The notes beneath the pieces were generated by a model. It was given only the letters and a program-made list of their open reading frames with translations. It was not told the origin of the DNA and did no database searches. This document shows, piece after piece, positions 1-9,417 of a stretch of DNA of 53,621 bases. Where the stretch lies: assembly GCA_036377675.1 (NCBI GenBank), contig DASUXY010000019.1:1-53621 (forward strand). Reading direction: 5' to 3'. Position numbers and translations under genes: made by a program. Each line of letters begins with the position of its first letter. The first letter of the stretch is position 1. Source of the DNA: DASUXY01 sp036377675. GTDB taxonomy: Bacteria; Bacillota; Bacilli; Bacillales; Amphibacillaceae.

Positions 1-124
1 CATTTTTAGTATCAGAATAAAATAGATAGGCGGAAATAAGAGGTCTTACGGATATTCACGAAATATTTCCGGATGATTCTTATTTCTGACCTCCAACCTT
101 CGTTGGAAAGGATGGTGAATAAGC

Positions 125-976
125 TTGGCATCATTAAGAGATATTGAATCAAGAATTGAATCGACCGGCAAAATGAAGCAGATTACGAAAGCAATGGAGA
201 TGGTTTCCGCATCCAAACTCGGTCGAGCGGAAGAAAATGCACGTGCATTCGTTCCGTACAGTGAGAAGATCCGTGAAGTTGTGTCTCATATTGCGAGTGG
301 TACCGATGCACAACATCCCATGCTAGAAAACCGTGAAGTGAAGAAAACGGGTTATCTTGTAGTTACGTCCGATCGTGGCTTAGCAGGTCCCTATAACAGT
401 AATGTTCTAAGAAGTCTTCATCAAACGATCCAAGAACGCCACCAATCATCCGAGGAGTATACGGTTATTGCCATCGGTCGAATGGGTTACGATTATTGTG
501 TGAAAAGAGATATCCCGGTTTCAGGTAGCATTACAGGGATGGCAGACCATCCGACGTTTGCGGATATTAAAAATCTTGCATCAGAAACTGTACAGATGTT
601 TAGTGATGAAGAAATCGATGAACTTTACATCGTTTACAGTCACTATATTTCTGCAATTAATCATGAAGTAACAACGACAAAACTGCTACCGATCTCTATC
701 GAGGAGACAGGGACGAGCAGTCAATATGAATATGAACCAGATGAGGCTCAAATTTTGGAAGTATTGTTACCACAATACGCTGAAAGTTTGATTTTTGGTG
801 CATTGTTAAATGGTAAAGCGAGCGAACATGCATCACGAATGACAGCTATGAGAAGCGCTACAGACAATGCTGAAGAAATGATTGATGATTTAACATTGTT
901 ATTTAACCGTGCACGTCAAGCAGCAATCACCCAAGAAATTACTGAGATTATCGGTGGGGTCGCTGCATTAGAATAG
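125..976 (+). CDS. atpG: F1Fo ATP synthase subunit gamma
   Basis: Gamma subunit, the central rotor shaft of the F1 sector, which couples proton flow through Fo to ATP synthesis at the inner face of the membrane. The 283-residue product has the family's usual length. It opens with the typical N-terminal helix (ASLRDIESRIESTGKMKQITKAMEMVS), ends with the conserved C-terminal helix (RMTAMRSATDNAEEMI then ARQAAITQEITEIIGGVAAL), and these two form the coiled-coil shaft. The start is a TTG preceded by a GGAAAGGATGG ribosome site about ten bases upstream. It lies 45 bases before atpD in the same operon. The upstream genes (atpA and others) lie outside the window; bases 1-124 hold no gene I can support. 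Confidence 0.97.
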   Translation: MASLRDIESRIESTGKMKQITKAMEMVSASKLGRAEENARAFVPYSEKIREVVSHIASGTDAQHPMLENREVKKTGYLVVTSDRGLAGPYNSNVLRSLHQTIQERHQSSEEYTVIAIGRMGYDYCVKRDIPVSGSITGMADHPTFADIKNLASETVQMFSDEEIDELYIVYSHYISAINHEVTTTKLLPISIEETGTSSQYEYEPDEAQILEVLLPQYAESLIFGALLNGKASEHASRMTAMRSATDNAEEMIDDLTLLFNRARQAAITQEITEIIGGVAALE

Positions 977-1021
977 TTTTTAAAGAGCCGTTTAAACAGA
1001 GTACGTTTAGGAGGGAAATCG

Positions 1022-2434
1022 ATGACGAAAGGACATGTTACACAAGTTATGGGACCTGTCGTAGACGTTAAATTTGACGAAGGACAGCTTCCTAATATAA
1101 ATGATGCTTTAACTGTCCAATTTGATGCCGGTGGAGATGAAAAAGATCAAAGACAACTAACATTAGAAGTCGCACTCCATCTTGGCGATAATACTGTACG
1201 CACAATCGCAATGTCATCTACAGATGGTGTAAAGCGGGGCTTACCAGTAGAAAATACAAATAGACCAATATCTGTTCCGGTAGGAGAAGTGACGCTAGGT
1301 CGAGTATTTAACGTATTAGGGGAAAATATAGACTTAGACGAGCCACTACCAGAGGATACACGCTTGGATCCGATTCACCGTGATACACCTGAATTTGAAG
1401 ACTTAACAACAGAGACAGAAGTATTAGAAACAGGTATTAAAGTTGTTGACTTGTTAGCCCCATATATTAAAGGTGGAAAAATCGGTTTGTTCGGAGGTGC
1501 CGGAGTAGGTAAAACGGTATTAATCCAAGAGCTGATTAACAACATTGCTCAAGAACACGGTGGTATTTCTGTTTTTGCCGGTGTTGGAGAGCGTACACGT
1601 GAAGGTAACGACTTGTATTATGAGATGAAGGATTCTGGAGTTATCGATAAAACAGCGATGGTTTTCGGTCAGATGAACGAACCACCAGGTGCTCGTATGC
1701 GAGTAGCTCTAACTGGACTGACCATGGCGGAATATTTCCGGGATGAACAAGGTCAAGACGTGTTGTTATTTATTGATAACATTTTCCGTTTCACTCAAGC
1801 GGGTTCAGAAGTTTCGGCACTCTTAGGTCGAATGCCATCTGCAGTTGGTTATCAGCCAACATTAGCAACAGAAATGGGTCAGTTGCAAGAGCGAATTACA
1901 TCGACAAACAAAGGTTCTGTAACGTCGATTCAGGCGATTTACGTGCCTGCGGATGACTACACAGACCCAGCTCCAGCGACGACATTTGCTCACTTAGATG
2001 CAACGACAAACTTAGATCGTGGTCTTTCAGAACAAGGGATTTATCCAGCTGTGGACCCATTAGCATCGACTTCTCGTGCGTTAGACCCAGAAATTGTTGG
2101 TGAAGAACATTACCAAGTAGCACGTGAGGTTCAACAAACACTTCAACGTTATCGAGAATTACAAGATATTATTGCTATGCTCGGTATGGATGAACTGTCA
2201 GATGAAGATAAATTGACGGTAGCTCGAGCACGTCGGATTCAGTTTTTCCTTTCACAAAACTTCCATGTAGCTGAGCAGTTCACAGGCCAACCAGGATCTT
2301 ATGTGCCAATAAACGAAACGGTTAAAGGCTTTAAAGAAATTTTGGAAGGTAAATATGATGATCTTCCAGAAGATGCGTTCCGCCTAGTCGGACGTATTGA
2401 AGAAGTCGTTGAAAAGGCAAAAGAGATGCAATAA
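1022..2434 (+). CDS. atpD: F1Fo ATP synthase subunit beta
   Basis: Catalytic beta subunit of F1, where ADP and phosphate are condensed to ATP. At 470 residues it is full length. Visible motifs are the Walker A loop GGAGVGKT in the region of residue 157-164, the catalytic GERTREGND segment, the Walker B stretch VLLFIDN, and the conserved MPSAVGYQPTLATEMG segment. The DELSDEDKL motif in the C-terminal domain (the beta DELSEED region that contacts gamma) is also present. The ATG follows a strong TTTAGGAGGGAAATCG ribosome site. It sits between atpG and atpC as in all Bacillus atp operons, but the gap to atpC is unusually long. Confidence 0.98.
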   Translation: MTKGHVTQVMGPVVDVKFDEGQLPNINDALTVQFDAGGDEKDQRQLTLEVALHLGDNTVRTIAMSSTDGVKRGLPVENTNRPISVPVGEVTLGRVFNVLGENIDLDEPLPEDTRLDPIHRDTPEFEDLTTETEVLETGIKVVDLLAPYIKGGKIGLFGGAGVGKTVLIQELINNIAQEHGGISVFAGVGERTREGNDLYYEMKDSGVIDKTAMVFGQMNEPPGARMRVALTGLTMAEYFRDEQGQDVLLFIDNIFRFTQAGSEVSALLGRMPSAVGYQPTLATEMGQLQERITSTNKGSVTSIQAIYVPADDYTDPAPATTFAHLDATTNLDRGLSEQGIYPAVDPLASTSRALDPEIVGEEHYQVAREVQQTLQRYRELQDIIAMLGMDELSDEDKLTVARARRIQFFLSQNFHVAEQFTGQPGSYVPINETVKGFKEILEGKYDDLPEDAFRLVGRIEEVVEKAKEMQ

Positions 2435-2445
2435 GAACGAAAGAC

Positions 2446-2512
2446 GAGGCAGCCTTACGAACGGAAAAATCATTGGTTGTACCTTATGATTTCATCCAAC
2501 ATCGACTGCCTC
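2446..2512 (+). repeat. Inverted repeat in the atpD-atpC gap
   Basis: GAGGCAG at 2446-2452 is complementary to CTGCCTC at 2506-2512, with a 53-base loop, and it ends just before the atpC ribosome site (TTAAGGAGGGG). There is no T-run, so it is not a simple terminator. It could be an mRNA processing or translation-tuning hairpin between beta and epsilon. This is seen in sequence only; its role is unknown. Confidence 0.35.
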
Positions 2513-2533
2513 CTGTCTTAAGGAGGGGTTCCA

Positions 2534-2929
2534 TTGAAAACACTAAAAGTGAGTGTTGTTACTCCCGATGGCCCAGTATTGGAAGATACATGTGAAATGG
2601 TTAGTTGTAAATCAAAAAATGGGGAACTAGGTATTTTACCTGGTCATATTCCATTAGTGGCGCCACTCACCATAAGTGCTGTCCGTTTAAAAAAAGGTGA
2701 CGGAGAAAACCAACTAGCCATTCATGGGGGTCTGTTGGAAGTGCGTCCAGATGAGGTAACTATTCTTGCACAAACAGCAGAAAAACCAGAAGATATCGAT
2801 GTTCAACGGGCGCGTGAAGCGAAAGAACGTGCAGAGCGTCTCCTACAATCTAAACAAGACAATGTCGACTTCCATAGGGCAGAATTAGCACTCAAACGGG
2901 CAATCAACCGCTTAAAAGTTGCTAAGTAA
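2534..2929 (+). CDS. atpC: F1Fo ATP synthase subunit epsilon
   Basis: Epsilon subunit, a regulatory rotor component that can inhibit ATP hydrolysis. The 131-residue length is normal. The N-terminal beta-sandwich carries the conserved signature from V8 through GELGILPGHIPLVAPL, and the C-terminal part (IDVQRAREAKERAERLLQ to LALKRAINRLKVAK) forms the two helices that give the inhibitory up/down switch. The start is TTG with a strong TTAAGGAGGGG site seven bases upstream. It is the last gene of the atp operon and is followed by a hairpin terminator. Confidence 0.97.
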   Translation: MKTLKVSVVTPDGPVLEDTCEMVSCKSKNGELGILPGHIPLVAPLTISAVRLKKGDGENQLAIHGGLLEVRPDEVTILAQTAEKPEDIDVQRAREAKERAERLLQSKQDNVDFHRAELALKRAINRLKVAK

Positions 2930-2948
2930 ATTAGTAAGAACGTAAAAT

Positions 2949-2980
2949 CTCTCATAATATGTATTGTGAGAGGTTTTTTT
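2949..2980 (+). terminator. Terminator of the atp operon
   Basis: CTCTCATAA and TTGTGAGAG form a nine-pair stem (one G-U) followed by seven T residues, 20 bases after the atpC stop. Confidence 0.85.
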
Positions 2981-3229
2981 ACGTAAAATAATCTCCCCTA
3001 TGACATTTGATCCATCGTTTGCTTTTTGTAAAATGTGGTCAATAAACATCATCAATGATAAGCTATCCTTCATCGTGTCATGTCGATAAATGAAAAGAAA
3101 ACTTCATCAAAATAGACATAAATATCGTTATTTCCCGGGAAATTTACAAAACAGCGCGTTTTAAAATGGATTGACAATTGGGACGATCCATGGCAAAGTT
3201 ACAAGTAAATAGTAATAAGGTGGTTTTTT

Positions 3230-3460
3230 ATGATTTCAATTAGTCAAACAGCGATCATTGGTATGCTGTCTCATCTCATATTTATTATCATTACGTGGAG
3301 AATCGTCCAAGCGATTAACTTTGAACCACTATTGCGAAAAGGTCGTGTAATGGAAGCGAGAATAATGATGTTATTTATAACAATAGTTGTTGGTTCGGGA
3401 GTCAGTCGGTTTTTTCTTGATTTTGTAAAATGGTCGCAAGATCTATTGTACTTGTATTGA
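3230..3460 (+). CDS. ywzB: DUF1146 family small membrane protein (YwzB-like)
   Basis: A 76-residue protein with two predicted membrane helices (about residues 5-25 and 45-65) separated by a short charged loop (NFEPLLRKGRVMEARIM). Length, sequence and position between atpC and ywmB match the Bacillus YwzB/DUF1146 family, whose function is not known. The ATG has a weak AAGGTGG site nine bases upstream. It lies about 250 bases after the atp terminator, so it should have its own promoter; a TTGACA hexamer at about 3171 lacks a convincing -10 partner. Confidence 0.8.
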   Translation: MISISQTAIIGMLSHLIFIIITWRIVQAINFEPLLRKGRVMEARIMMLFITIVVGSGVSRFFLDFVKWSQDLLYLY

Positions 3461-3564
3461 CGAATCGAACGAACAAATTCATTTCTAACAATCTAGTAAA
3501 TCATGTATGTTCCAACTCCTCAATGACGATACTAAAAACAAGTGCGTGATGGGGAGGTTTTTTT

Positions 3565-4275
3565 ATGGGAAAATGGTTCGGGTTAACTGTCCTCATGTTT
3601 ATAGTCGCGGTCAACCCTTTTTATACTAAAGATGAAATGATTACATTAGCGACCATTGTGGAACAACATAAATGGACGATCGATCAATGGGAAGTAACAA
3701 TAAAAGAACCAATGGCTCAAAACGAATTACAACATGTGTTACAACAATTGATCGCCAGTAAACAAACGTATACGATGGAAGAAAGTAACCAACGGATGAC
3801 ATATACATTCGAACAGATGGATGAGAAAACATCAACGATTGAAACGATGTACATCGTTTTACCGAAAAATGAATCGCAAACAGGTGAATTGATTGCTGTT
3901 TTAACTGGAGAAGCATGGACTGAGGAAATCGTTCGTCATTACCGTAATCGCGTCCAATTGTTAACAAAAAAGTACTTTACAGATTCATCCGTGAAATATA
4001 CTTGTCTGACAACTGGAATTGATGATATAATTAATCTTAGTTATTTCTTAGAAAATTTGTCGAAAAAAAGGTTATTAGATGATTTTCATACACAATATGA
4101 TACAGTTGAAGAGTCAAGATATAAAAAAATAATTTATGCGTATAGTCCATTATGGGACCAATATTTCGAAACAACAAATAATGAGCGCATGAATGTACAA
4201 ATGGCAATTATGAAAGATCACACAGAAAAAATAAAGTGCACGATAGGAACACCAATCCTTATAAATGAATACTAA
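3565..4275 (+). CDS. ywmB: YwmB family protein (DUF1779, TATA-box-binding-like fold)
   Basis: A 236-residue protein with an N-terminal hydrophobic segment (MGKWFGLTVLMFIVAVNPFYT) that looks like a signal peptide, so the rest is probably extracytoplasmic. The family is conserved in Bacillaceae immediately upstream of murA, and its fold was named after TATA-binding protein. No enzymatic role is established. The C-terminus (MNVQMAIMKDHTEKIKCTIGTPILINEY) matches what I recall of the family's end. The ATG follows GATGGGGAGGTTTTTTT. It ends 34 bases before murA, suggesting co-transcription. Confidence 0.75.
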   Translation: MGKWFGLTVLMFIVAVNPFYTKDEMITLATIVEQHKWTIDQWEVTIKEPMAQNELQHVLQQLIASKQTYTMEESNQRMTYTFEQMDEKTSTIETMYIVLPKNESQTGELIAVLTGEAWTEEIVRHYRNRVQLLTKKYFTDSSVKYTCLTTGIDDIINLSYFLENLSKKRLLDDFHTQYDTVEESRYKKIIYAYSPLWDQYFETTNNERMNVQMAIMKDHTEKIKCTIGTPILINEY

Positions 4276-4309
4276 TATAGTGACATTGGATCTGAAGGAG
4301 ATTTGGATT

Positions 4310-5647
4310 ATGGAGAAAATTATCGTAAAAGGTGGACAACAATTAAAGGGCACCGTGTCCATTGAAGGTGCAAAAAATGCAGTTTTACCTGTAATAGCAG
4401 CAAGCATTATTGCCAGTGAAGGAAAAAGTGTTATTCACGATGTTCCGGTTTTATCCGATGTATATACGATTAATGAAGTGTTACGTAATATGAATGCAGA
4501 TGTACATTTTGAAAATAATACAATTACTGTTGATGCTTCTAAAATTTTGTCTACTGAAGCTCCCTTTGAATACGTTCGCAAAATGCGTGCTTCTGTACTC
4601 GTCCTAGGTCCATTATTAGCTCGTTACGGCCATGCTAAAGTTGCCATGCCAGGTGGATGTGCTATCGGTTCGCGACCGATTGAACAGCACTTAAAAGGAT
4701 TTGAGGCGATGGGTGCCAACGTTCACGTCGGGAATGGATTCGTTGAATGTCATGTAGATGGGCGTTTACAAGGAGCAAAAATATATCTCGATATGCCAAG
4801 TGTCGGGGCTACTGAAAACATTATGATGGCTGCAGCTTTAGCTGAAGGTGAAACAGTTATCGAAAATTGTGCTAAAGAACCGGAAATTGTTGATTTAGCT
4901 AATTATTTAAATAAAATGGGAGCGAAAATTGTCGGAGCAGGTACAGAGACAATTCGCATAACAGGTGTAGAAAAATTACGTGGTATTGAGCATACCGTTA
5001 TTCCTGATCGAATCGAAGCTGGCACATTTATGGTAGCGGCTGCGATTACGGGGGGAGACGTTTTAATTAAAAATGTTGTCAGTGAACATTTACGCCCGGT
5101 TATTTCAAAACTACAAGAAATGCAAGTAACTGTTACAGAAGAAGATAACGGCATCCGCGTCATCGGACCGAGTAAGTTGAAAGCTACGGATATAAAAACA
5201 TTACCTCATCCTGGGTTCCCGACGGATATGCAATCACAAATGATGGCCCTCATGTTATGCGCCGAAGGAACGAGTGTCATTACAGAAACTGTCTTTGAAA
5301 ACCGTTTCATGCACGTCGAAGAGTTTCGTCGCATGAATGCGAATATGAAAATAGAGGGGCGAAGTGTCATCATCGAAGGTCCTTGTGATTTACAAGGTGC
5401 AGAAGTAGCTGCAACCGATTTACGTGCCGCAGCTGCCCTCGTTTTAGCTGGGTTATGTGCAAAAGATTACACCCGTGTAACTGAACTAAAACATCTCGAC
5501 CGCGGCTATGTTAATTTCGTTGGGAAGCTAGCTTCTCTCGGTGCAAATATTGAGCGAGTTGATGCGAATGGTCATGTCGTTGAACCATTTGTACAAGTAA
5601 AAGGCAAGCCAAATCAACCAAATAAAATCATTGCGGAGTTTTCATAA
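4310..5647 (+). CDS. murA: UDP-N-acetylglucosamine 1-carboxyvinyltransferase
   Basis: First committed step of peptidoglycan precursor synthesis: transfer of enolpyruvate from PEP to UDP-GlcNAc, in the cytoplasm. The protein is 445 residues from the chosen ATG, which has a GAAGGAG site nine bases upstream; a longer reading adds 15 residues without family support. The K-N pair in EGAKNAVLPV and the catalytic cysteine in MPGGCAIGSRPIEQHLKGF are intact, as is the PHPGFPTDMQSQMMAL segment. The position after ywmB corresponds to the MurAA paralogue of Bacillus. A perfect 14-pair hairpin follows. Confidence 0.96.
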   Translation: MEKIIVKGGQQLKGTVSIEGAKNAVLPVIAASIIASEGKSVIHDVPVLSDVYTINEVLRNMNADVHFENNTITVDASKILSTEAPFEYVRKMRASVLVLGPLLARYGHAKVAMPGGCAIGSRPIEQHLKGFEAMGANVHVGNGFVECHVDGRLQGAKIYLDMPSVGATENIMMAAALAEGETVIENCAKEPEIVDLANYLNKMGAKIVGAGTETIRITGVEKLRGIEHTVIPDRIEAGTFMVAAAITGGDVLIKNVVSEHLRPVISKLQEMQVTVTEEDNGIRVIGPSKLKATDIKTLPHPGFPTDMQSQMMALMLCAEGTSVITETVFENRFMHVEEFRRMNANMKIEGRSVIIEGPCDLQGAEVAATDLRAAAALVLAGLCAKDYTRVTELKHLDRGYVNFVGKLASLGANIERVDANGHVVEPFVQVKGKPNQPNKIIAEFS

Positions 5648-5659
5648 ATAGAATCATTG

Positions 5660-5704
5660 AATAAACAGATGGATCAGCTCAATCTTCCATCTGTTTATTT
5701 TATT
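5660..5704 (+). terminator. Terminator after murA
   Basis: AATAAACAGATGGA (5660-5673) pairs perfectly over 14 bases with TCCATCTGTTTATT (5686-5699), followed by a T-rich run. Confidence 0.85.
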
Positions 5705-5837
5705 TGCGTAATTGTACAGGAAATGAAGAATTTGTTTGATCAGGGATTGTTTTACAAGTAATGCTTCTTTTCCCGTCGCTTGTTAATATCAGTTGCTCAC
5801 CGCACTATTTAAATTCGGAATATTACGTAAACGAATC

Positions 5838-5866
5838 TTTTCGATAAGTAAGCAATATGATACAAT
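5838..5866 (+). promoter_or_regulatory. Candidate sigma-A promoter for the dpp operon
   Basis: TTTTCG, a 17-base spacer, then TACAAT with an upstream TG one base away (extended -10). It lies about 50 bases before the start of the decayed dppA reading frame and would drive dppB onward. The -35 element is poor. Confidence 0.4.
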
Positions 5867-5914
5867 AAAATGAAATTTCACAATAGGCATAATTAAGGTA
5901 ATAAAGGAGTTCTC

Positions 5915-6255
5915 GTGAAAATTTATGTATCCGTCGACATGGAAGGAATTATCGAGCTTGCTGGATAAAACATATGTTGATTCTTTGTTGCATAATGATG
6001 AACGAGCCCGCAACATTTTAACAAATGAAGTGAATCACATCATCGAAGCCGCCTTTTTAAATGGCTGTGAAGAAATGGCCGATCATAACAGTAAAATGAA
6101 CTACATTTTTATTGATCAACTTCATACCGAAGGAAGTTAAATAACGGGCAATATGAAATCGCTTACAATAATATGAGGGATGGATACGACTTATGACGGA
6201 GCGATGTTCATCGGTTATCATACAAGAGCAGGTCAACGTGGCGTTACGATATTGG
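5915..6255 (+). pseudogene. dppA: Decayed D-aminopeptidase dppA remnant
   Basis: A good ribosome site (AAAGGAG) precedes GTG, and the first codons read KIYVSVDMEGI, the diagnostic start of the zinc D-aminopeptidase DppA. That frame stops after about 17 codons. The homology resumes in another frame (DKTYVDSLLHNDERARNIL, then EAAFLNGCEEM and DHNSKMN, corresponding to DppA's conserved segments) and again further on (YDGAMFIGYHTRAGQRGV, the family's GALFLGYHARA region). The rest of the roughly 275-residue family length is missing before dppB starts. It is a frameshifted and truncated gene that keeps its place at the head of the dpp operon. Confidence 0.85.
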
Positions 6256-6347
6256 TCATTCGTGGTGATACAGGCATTTATAAATCATGTTGAGGTGACG
6301 TAGAGACGAATGTAAAAGAAACCGATCATATAGGGGGGGAAAGAAAG

Positions 6348-7286
6348 ATGCTTCGTTACATTTTAAAACGACTGCTTATTATGCTCATTACGTTATGGAT
6401 AATCGTTACGTTGACATTTGTGTTAATGGTAAGCATACCTGGTTCCCCATTTAATAGTGAAAGCTCATCCAATGAAGTCATTCAAGAGAACTTAGAAAAA
6501 CACTATCATCTCAATCAGCCGTATGTGATTCAGTATCTCCTCTATCTCAAATCGACCGTAACATTTGACTTTGGACCATCGATCAAACAATCGAACCAAA
6601 GTGTTAACGACCTGTTAGGAAGGGGCTTTCCGATTTCATTTGAACTGGGGATTGTAACGATTATCGTTGCCCTGATCTCTGGAGTTATTTTAGGAATAGT
6701 AGCATCATTACGACATAATGGTGTGATTGATTACATGGCGATGGCGTTTGCGGTCTTAGGGATTTCAATTCCTAATTTCATTTTAGCAACCTTACTCATT
6801 CAACAATTAGCAGTTCATTTAGAAATGTTCCCAGTGGCGAGGTGGTCAAGTCCGAAACATATGGTTCTTCCAGTTCTCGCGTTAGCAACGGGGCCGATGG
6901 CAATTATCGCTAGGCTTACTCGGTCGACGATGTTAGAAGTGCTCACAGAAGATTACATAAAAATGGCCCGGGCGAAAGGGCTATCTCCGTGGAGGATAAT
7001 GATTAAACACGCTTTAAGAAACGCCTTAATGCCCGTTGTAACAATTATGGGAACACTTCTTGCAGGTATTTTGACCGGAACCTTCGTCATCGAGCAAATT
7101 TTTGCTATTCCTGGGATGGGGAAATACTTTGTTGAAAGTATTAACCAAAGGGATTATCCCGTTATTATGGGGACGACAGTATTTTATAGCGCTTTTCTCA
7201 TTTTAATGTTATTTCTAGTTGATCTCGCTTACGGTTTGCTTGATCCTCGTATTAAAGTTCATGAAGAAGGAGGAGATGAGCAATGA
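6348..7286 (+). CDS. dppB: Dipeptide/murein-peptide ABC transporter permease DppB
   Basis: Inner-membrane permease of a peptide-uptake ABC transporter, 312 residues with about six membrane helices. The first helix is MLRYILKRLLIMLITLWIIVTLTFVLM, and the EAA-type cytoplasmic loop that contacts the ATPases is seen at DYIKMARAKGLSPWRIMIKHALRNALMPVVT. The start has a GGGGGGAAAG ribosome site. It overlaps dppC by four bases (ATGA), indicating translational coupling. The family transports di/tripeptides and murein tripeptides; the neighbouring ykfA favours murein peptides. Confidence 0.9.
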   Translation: MLRYILKRLLIMLITLWIIVTLTFVLMVSIPGSPFNSESSSNEVIQENLEKHYHLNQPYVIQYLLYLKSTVTFDFGPSIKQSNQSVNDLLGRGFPISFELGIVTIIVALISGVILGIVASLRHNGVIDYMAMAFAVLGISIPNFILATLLIQQLAVHLEMFPVARWSSPKHMVLPVLALATGPMAIIARLTRSTMLEVLTEDYIKMARAKGLSPWRIMIKHALRNALMPVVTIMGTLLAGILTGTFVIEQIFAIPGMGKYFVESINQRDYPVIMGTTVFYSAFLILMLFLVDLAYGLLDPRIKVHEEGGDEQ

Positions 7287-8239
7287 AGTTGACAGAAGAA
7301 GGACCTCCCTGCCAATCTCCTTCACACATCCCTGATGAATGGTTTCATCGCAAAGAAACAGATCAATCAGCAGCTGAAGTTGTTTCTCGACCATCGCTAT
7401 CCTATTGGAAAGATGCATGGAATCGACTCGTTCAGAATAAGATGGCAATGCTAGGGTTAATCTTCCTCATTGTACTTGCGATCATGGCCATCATCGGTCC
7501 AGTGTTGTCACCTTATGAAGTGAATAAGCAAGATTTGCCAAATCAGTACCAACCACCCTCTCTTGAACATTGGTTCGGAACGGATGCCGCTGGCCGCGAT
7601 GTGTTTACAAGAACATGGTATGGAGCAAGAATTTCCCTCTTTGTAGGTTTAATGGCAGCGATTATCGATGTAACGATTGGCATTATTTATGGGGGGATTT
7701 CTGGATATAAAGGGGGACGTACCGATGACATCATGATGCGAATCATTGAAATATTGTACGGTCTTCCGTATCTTCTCGTCGTTATTTTATTGCTCGTCGT
7801 TCTTGGGCCGAGTTTGACGACAATTATCATTGCTTTGACAGTGACTGGATGGGTCGGAATGGCCCGAATTGTTCGCGGGCAAGTACTCCAAATAAAAAAC
7901 TATGAATTTGTCCTCGCTTCTAAATCATTCGGAGCGAAAACATCGAGAATTATTCGCAAAAATTTATTACCAAATACGATGGGGCCCATTATTGTTCAAA
8001 TGACATTGACGGTTCCTTCAGCTATTTTTGCCGAAGCATTTTTAAGCTTTATCGGATTAGGTATACAGGCACCGTATGCGAGCTGGGGAGTGATGGCAAA
8101 TGATTCGCTAAGTGCAATCTTATCAGGGAATTGGTGGACTTTATTTTTCCCAGCATTTTTCATTTCGTTTACGATGTTTGCTTTCAATGTGTTAGGAGAC
8201 GGGCTTCAGGATGCACTTGATCCGAAATTGAGGAAGTAG
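7283..8239 (+). CDS. dppC: Dipeptide/murein-peptide ABC transporter permease DppC
   Basis: Second permease of the transporter, 318 residues. It has a long cytoplasmic N-terminus of about 55 residues, the OppC-type first helix (KMAMLGLIFLIVLAIMAIIGPVLS), the HWFGTDAAGRDVFTRTWYGARISL motif typical of DppC/OppC, and the EAA loop at ASKSFGAKTSRIIRKNLLPNTMG. It starts inside the end of dppB and is followed after eight bases by dppD. Confidence 0.9.
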   Translation: MKLTEEGPPCQSPSHIPDEWFHRKETDQSAAEVVSRPSLSYWKDAWNRLVQNKMAMLGLIFLIVLAIMAIIGPVLSPYEVNKQDLPNQYQPPSLEHWFGTDAAGRDVFTRTWYGARISLFVGLMAAIIDVTIGIIYGGISGYKGGRTDDIMMRIIEILYGLPYLLVVILLLVVLGPSLTTIIIALTVTGWVGMARIVRGQVLQIKNYEFVLASKSFGAKTSRIIRKNLLPNTMGPIIVQMTLTVPSAIFAEAFLSFIGLGIQAPYASWGVMANDSLSAILSGNWWTLFFPAFFISFTMFAFNVLGDGLQDALDPKLRK

Positions 8240-8247
8240 GTGAAATC

Positions 8248-9252
8248 GTGGAAACAATTCTTGAAGTGAACAATCTTCACGTAACGTTTACGACGTATGG
8301 TGGGACAGTTAAAGCTGTTCGTGGGGTAGACTTTCATCTGTACAAAGGCGAAACATTAGCTATCGTCGGTGAGTCCGGTAGTGGAAAAAGTGTTACAGCC
8401 AATGCCATTATGCGCTTGATTCCTCATCCGCCCGGGAAAATAACGGCGGGAACGATTCGATTTAAAGGGAGGGAAGTAACGAAGCTTTCAGAAAAGGAAA
8501 TGCGTACCCTTCGTGGGGACGACGTTTCGATGATTTTCCAAGATCCGATGACAGCTTTAAATCCTACGCTCACCATTGGGACTCAATTAATGGAAGGGCT
8601 GCGCCAACATCAGAAAACTCCACGTCATTTAGCGAAAAAGAAAGCATTAGAAATGATGAATGTCGTCGGAATTTCTAACGCTGAAGAACGTTTGAAACAG
8701 TATCCCCATCAATTCAGTGGAGGGATGCGTCAACGAATAGTTATTGCGATGGCTTTAATCTGTGACCCAGAGCTTCTCATCGCTGATGAACCGACGACCG
8801 CGTTAGATGTGACGGTTCAGGCCCAAATTCTCGAACTCTTTGAAGATATTCAAAAAAGGACAGGTGTTTCGATCATTTTAATTACGCATGATTTGGGAGT
8901 AGTAGCAAGTATTGCAGATCGGATTGCTGTCATGTATGCAGGAAAAATGATTGAAATGGGGACAAAGAGAGAAGTTTTTTACAATCCACAACACCCATAT
9001 ACAAAAGGGTTGTTACATTCTGTGCCTCGTCTCGATGTGCAGAAAGAACAGTTAACATCGATCGATGGTACACCACCTGATTTATTTTCACCCCCTAGCG
9101 GTTGCCCATTTGCTGCACGATGTTCATGGACGATGGAAGTGTGTGAACACGTTTATCCCGAACAAACAGCGCTGACACCCTCTCATCGAGTCGATTGTTG
9201 GCTTCAAGATGAACGGGCTAAACATGTGGTAACTTCGATGACTCGTAAATGA
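8248..9252 (+). CDS. dppD: Peptide ABC transporter ATP-binding protein DppD
   Basis: ATPase subunit energising the DppBC permease, 334 residues. Walker A is GESGSGKS, the Q-loop is in MIFQDPMTALNP, the signature is FSGGMRQR, Walker B is LLIADEP and the H-loop is ITHD. The C-terminal oligopeptide/dipeptide-transporter domain includes SGCPFAARCSWTMEVCEHVYPE, whose cysteine cluster in many Opp/Dpp ATPases binds an iron-sulfur cluster. The start is GTG eight bases after dppC. The partner ATPase is probably the OppF-like protein at 12204. Confidence 0.92.
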   Translation: METILEVNNLHVTFTTYGGTVKAVRGVDFHLYKGETLAIVGESGSGKSVTANAIMRLIPHPPGKITAGTIRFKGREVTKLSEKEMRTLRGDDVSMIFQDPMTALNPTLTIGTQLMEGLRQHQKTPRHLAKKKALEMMNVVGISNAEERLKQYPHQFSGGMRQRIVIAMALICDPELLIADEPTTALDVTVQAQILELFEDIQKRTGVSIILITHDLGVVASIADRIAVMYAGKMIEMGTKREVFYNPQHPYTKGLLHSVPRLDVQKEQLTSIDGTPPDLFSPPSGCPFAARCSWTMEVCEHVYPEQTALTPSHRVDCWLQDERAKHVVTSMTRK

Positions 9253-9417
9253 TTGGTATTTTAATCTCGGATTACGAAAACGTGTTTAAACGATATAAGG
9301 GGGTGAACGACAACTTCGATCTGATGAATGACAAGATACCTTGAAAAGGTATAACGATTTATGACGAGGAAAAATACGAGCTAATAATAATATACGAGGG
9401 GGTAAGGAAGGATGAGG

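Noticed and set aside
5805..5830. Possible CodY box upstream of the dpp operon
   Set aside because: Best alignment to the 15-base CodY consensus has five mismatches, which occurs often by chance in AT-rich DNA.
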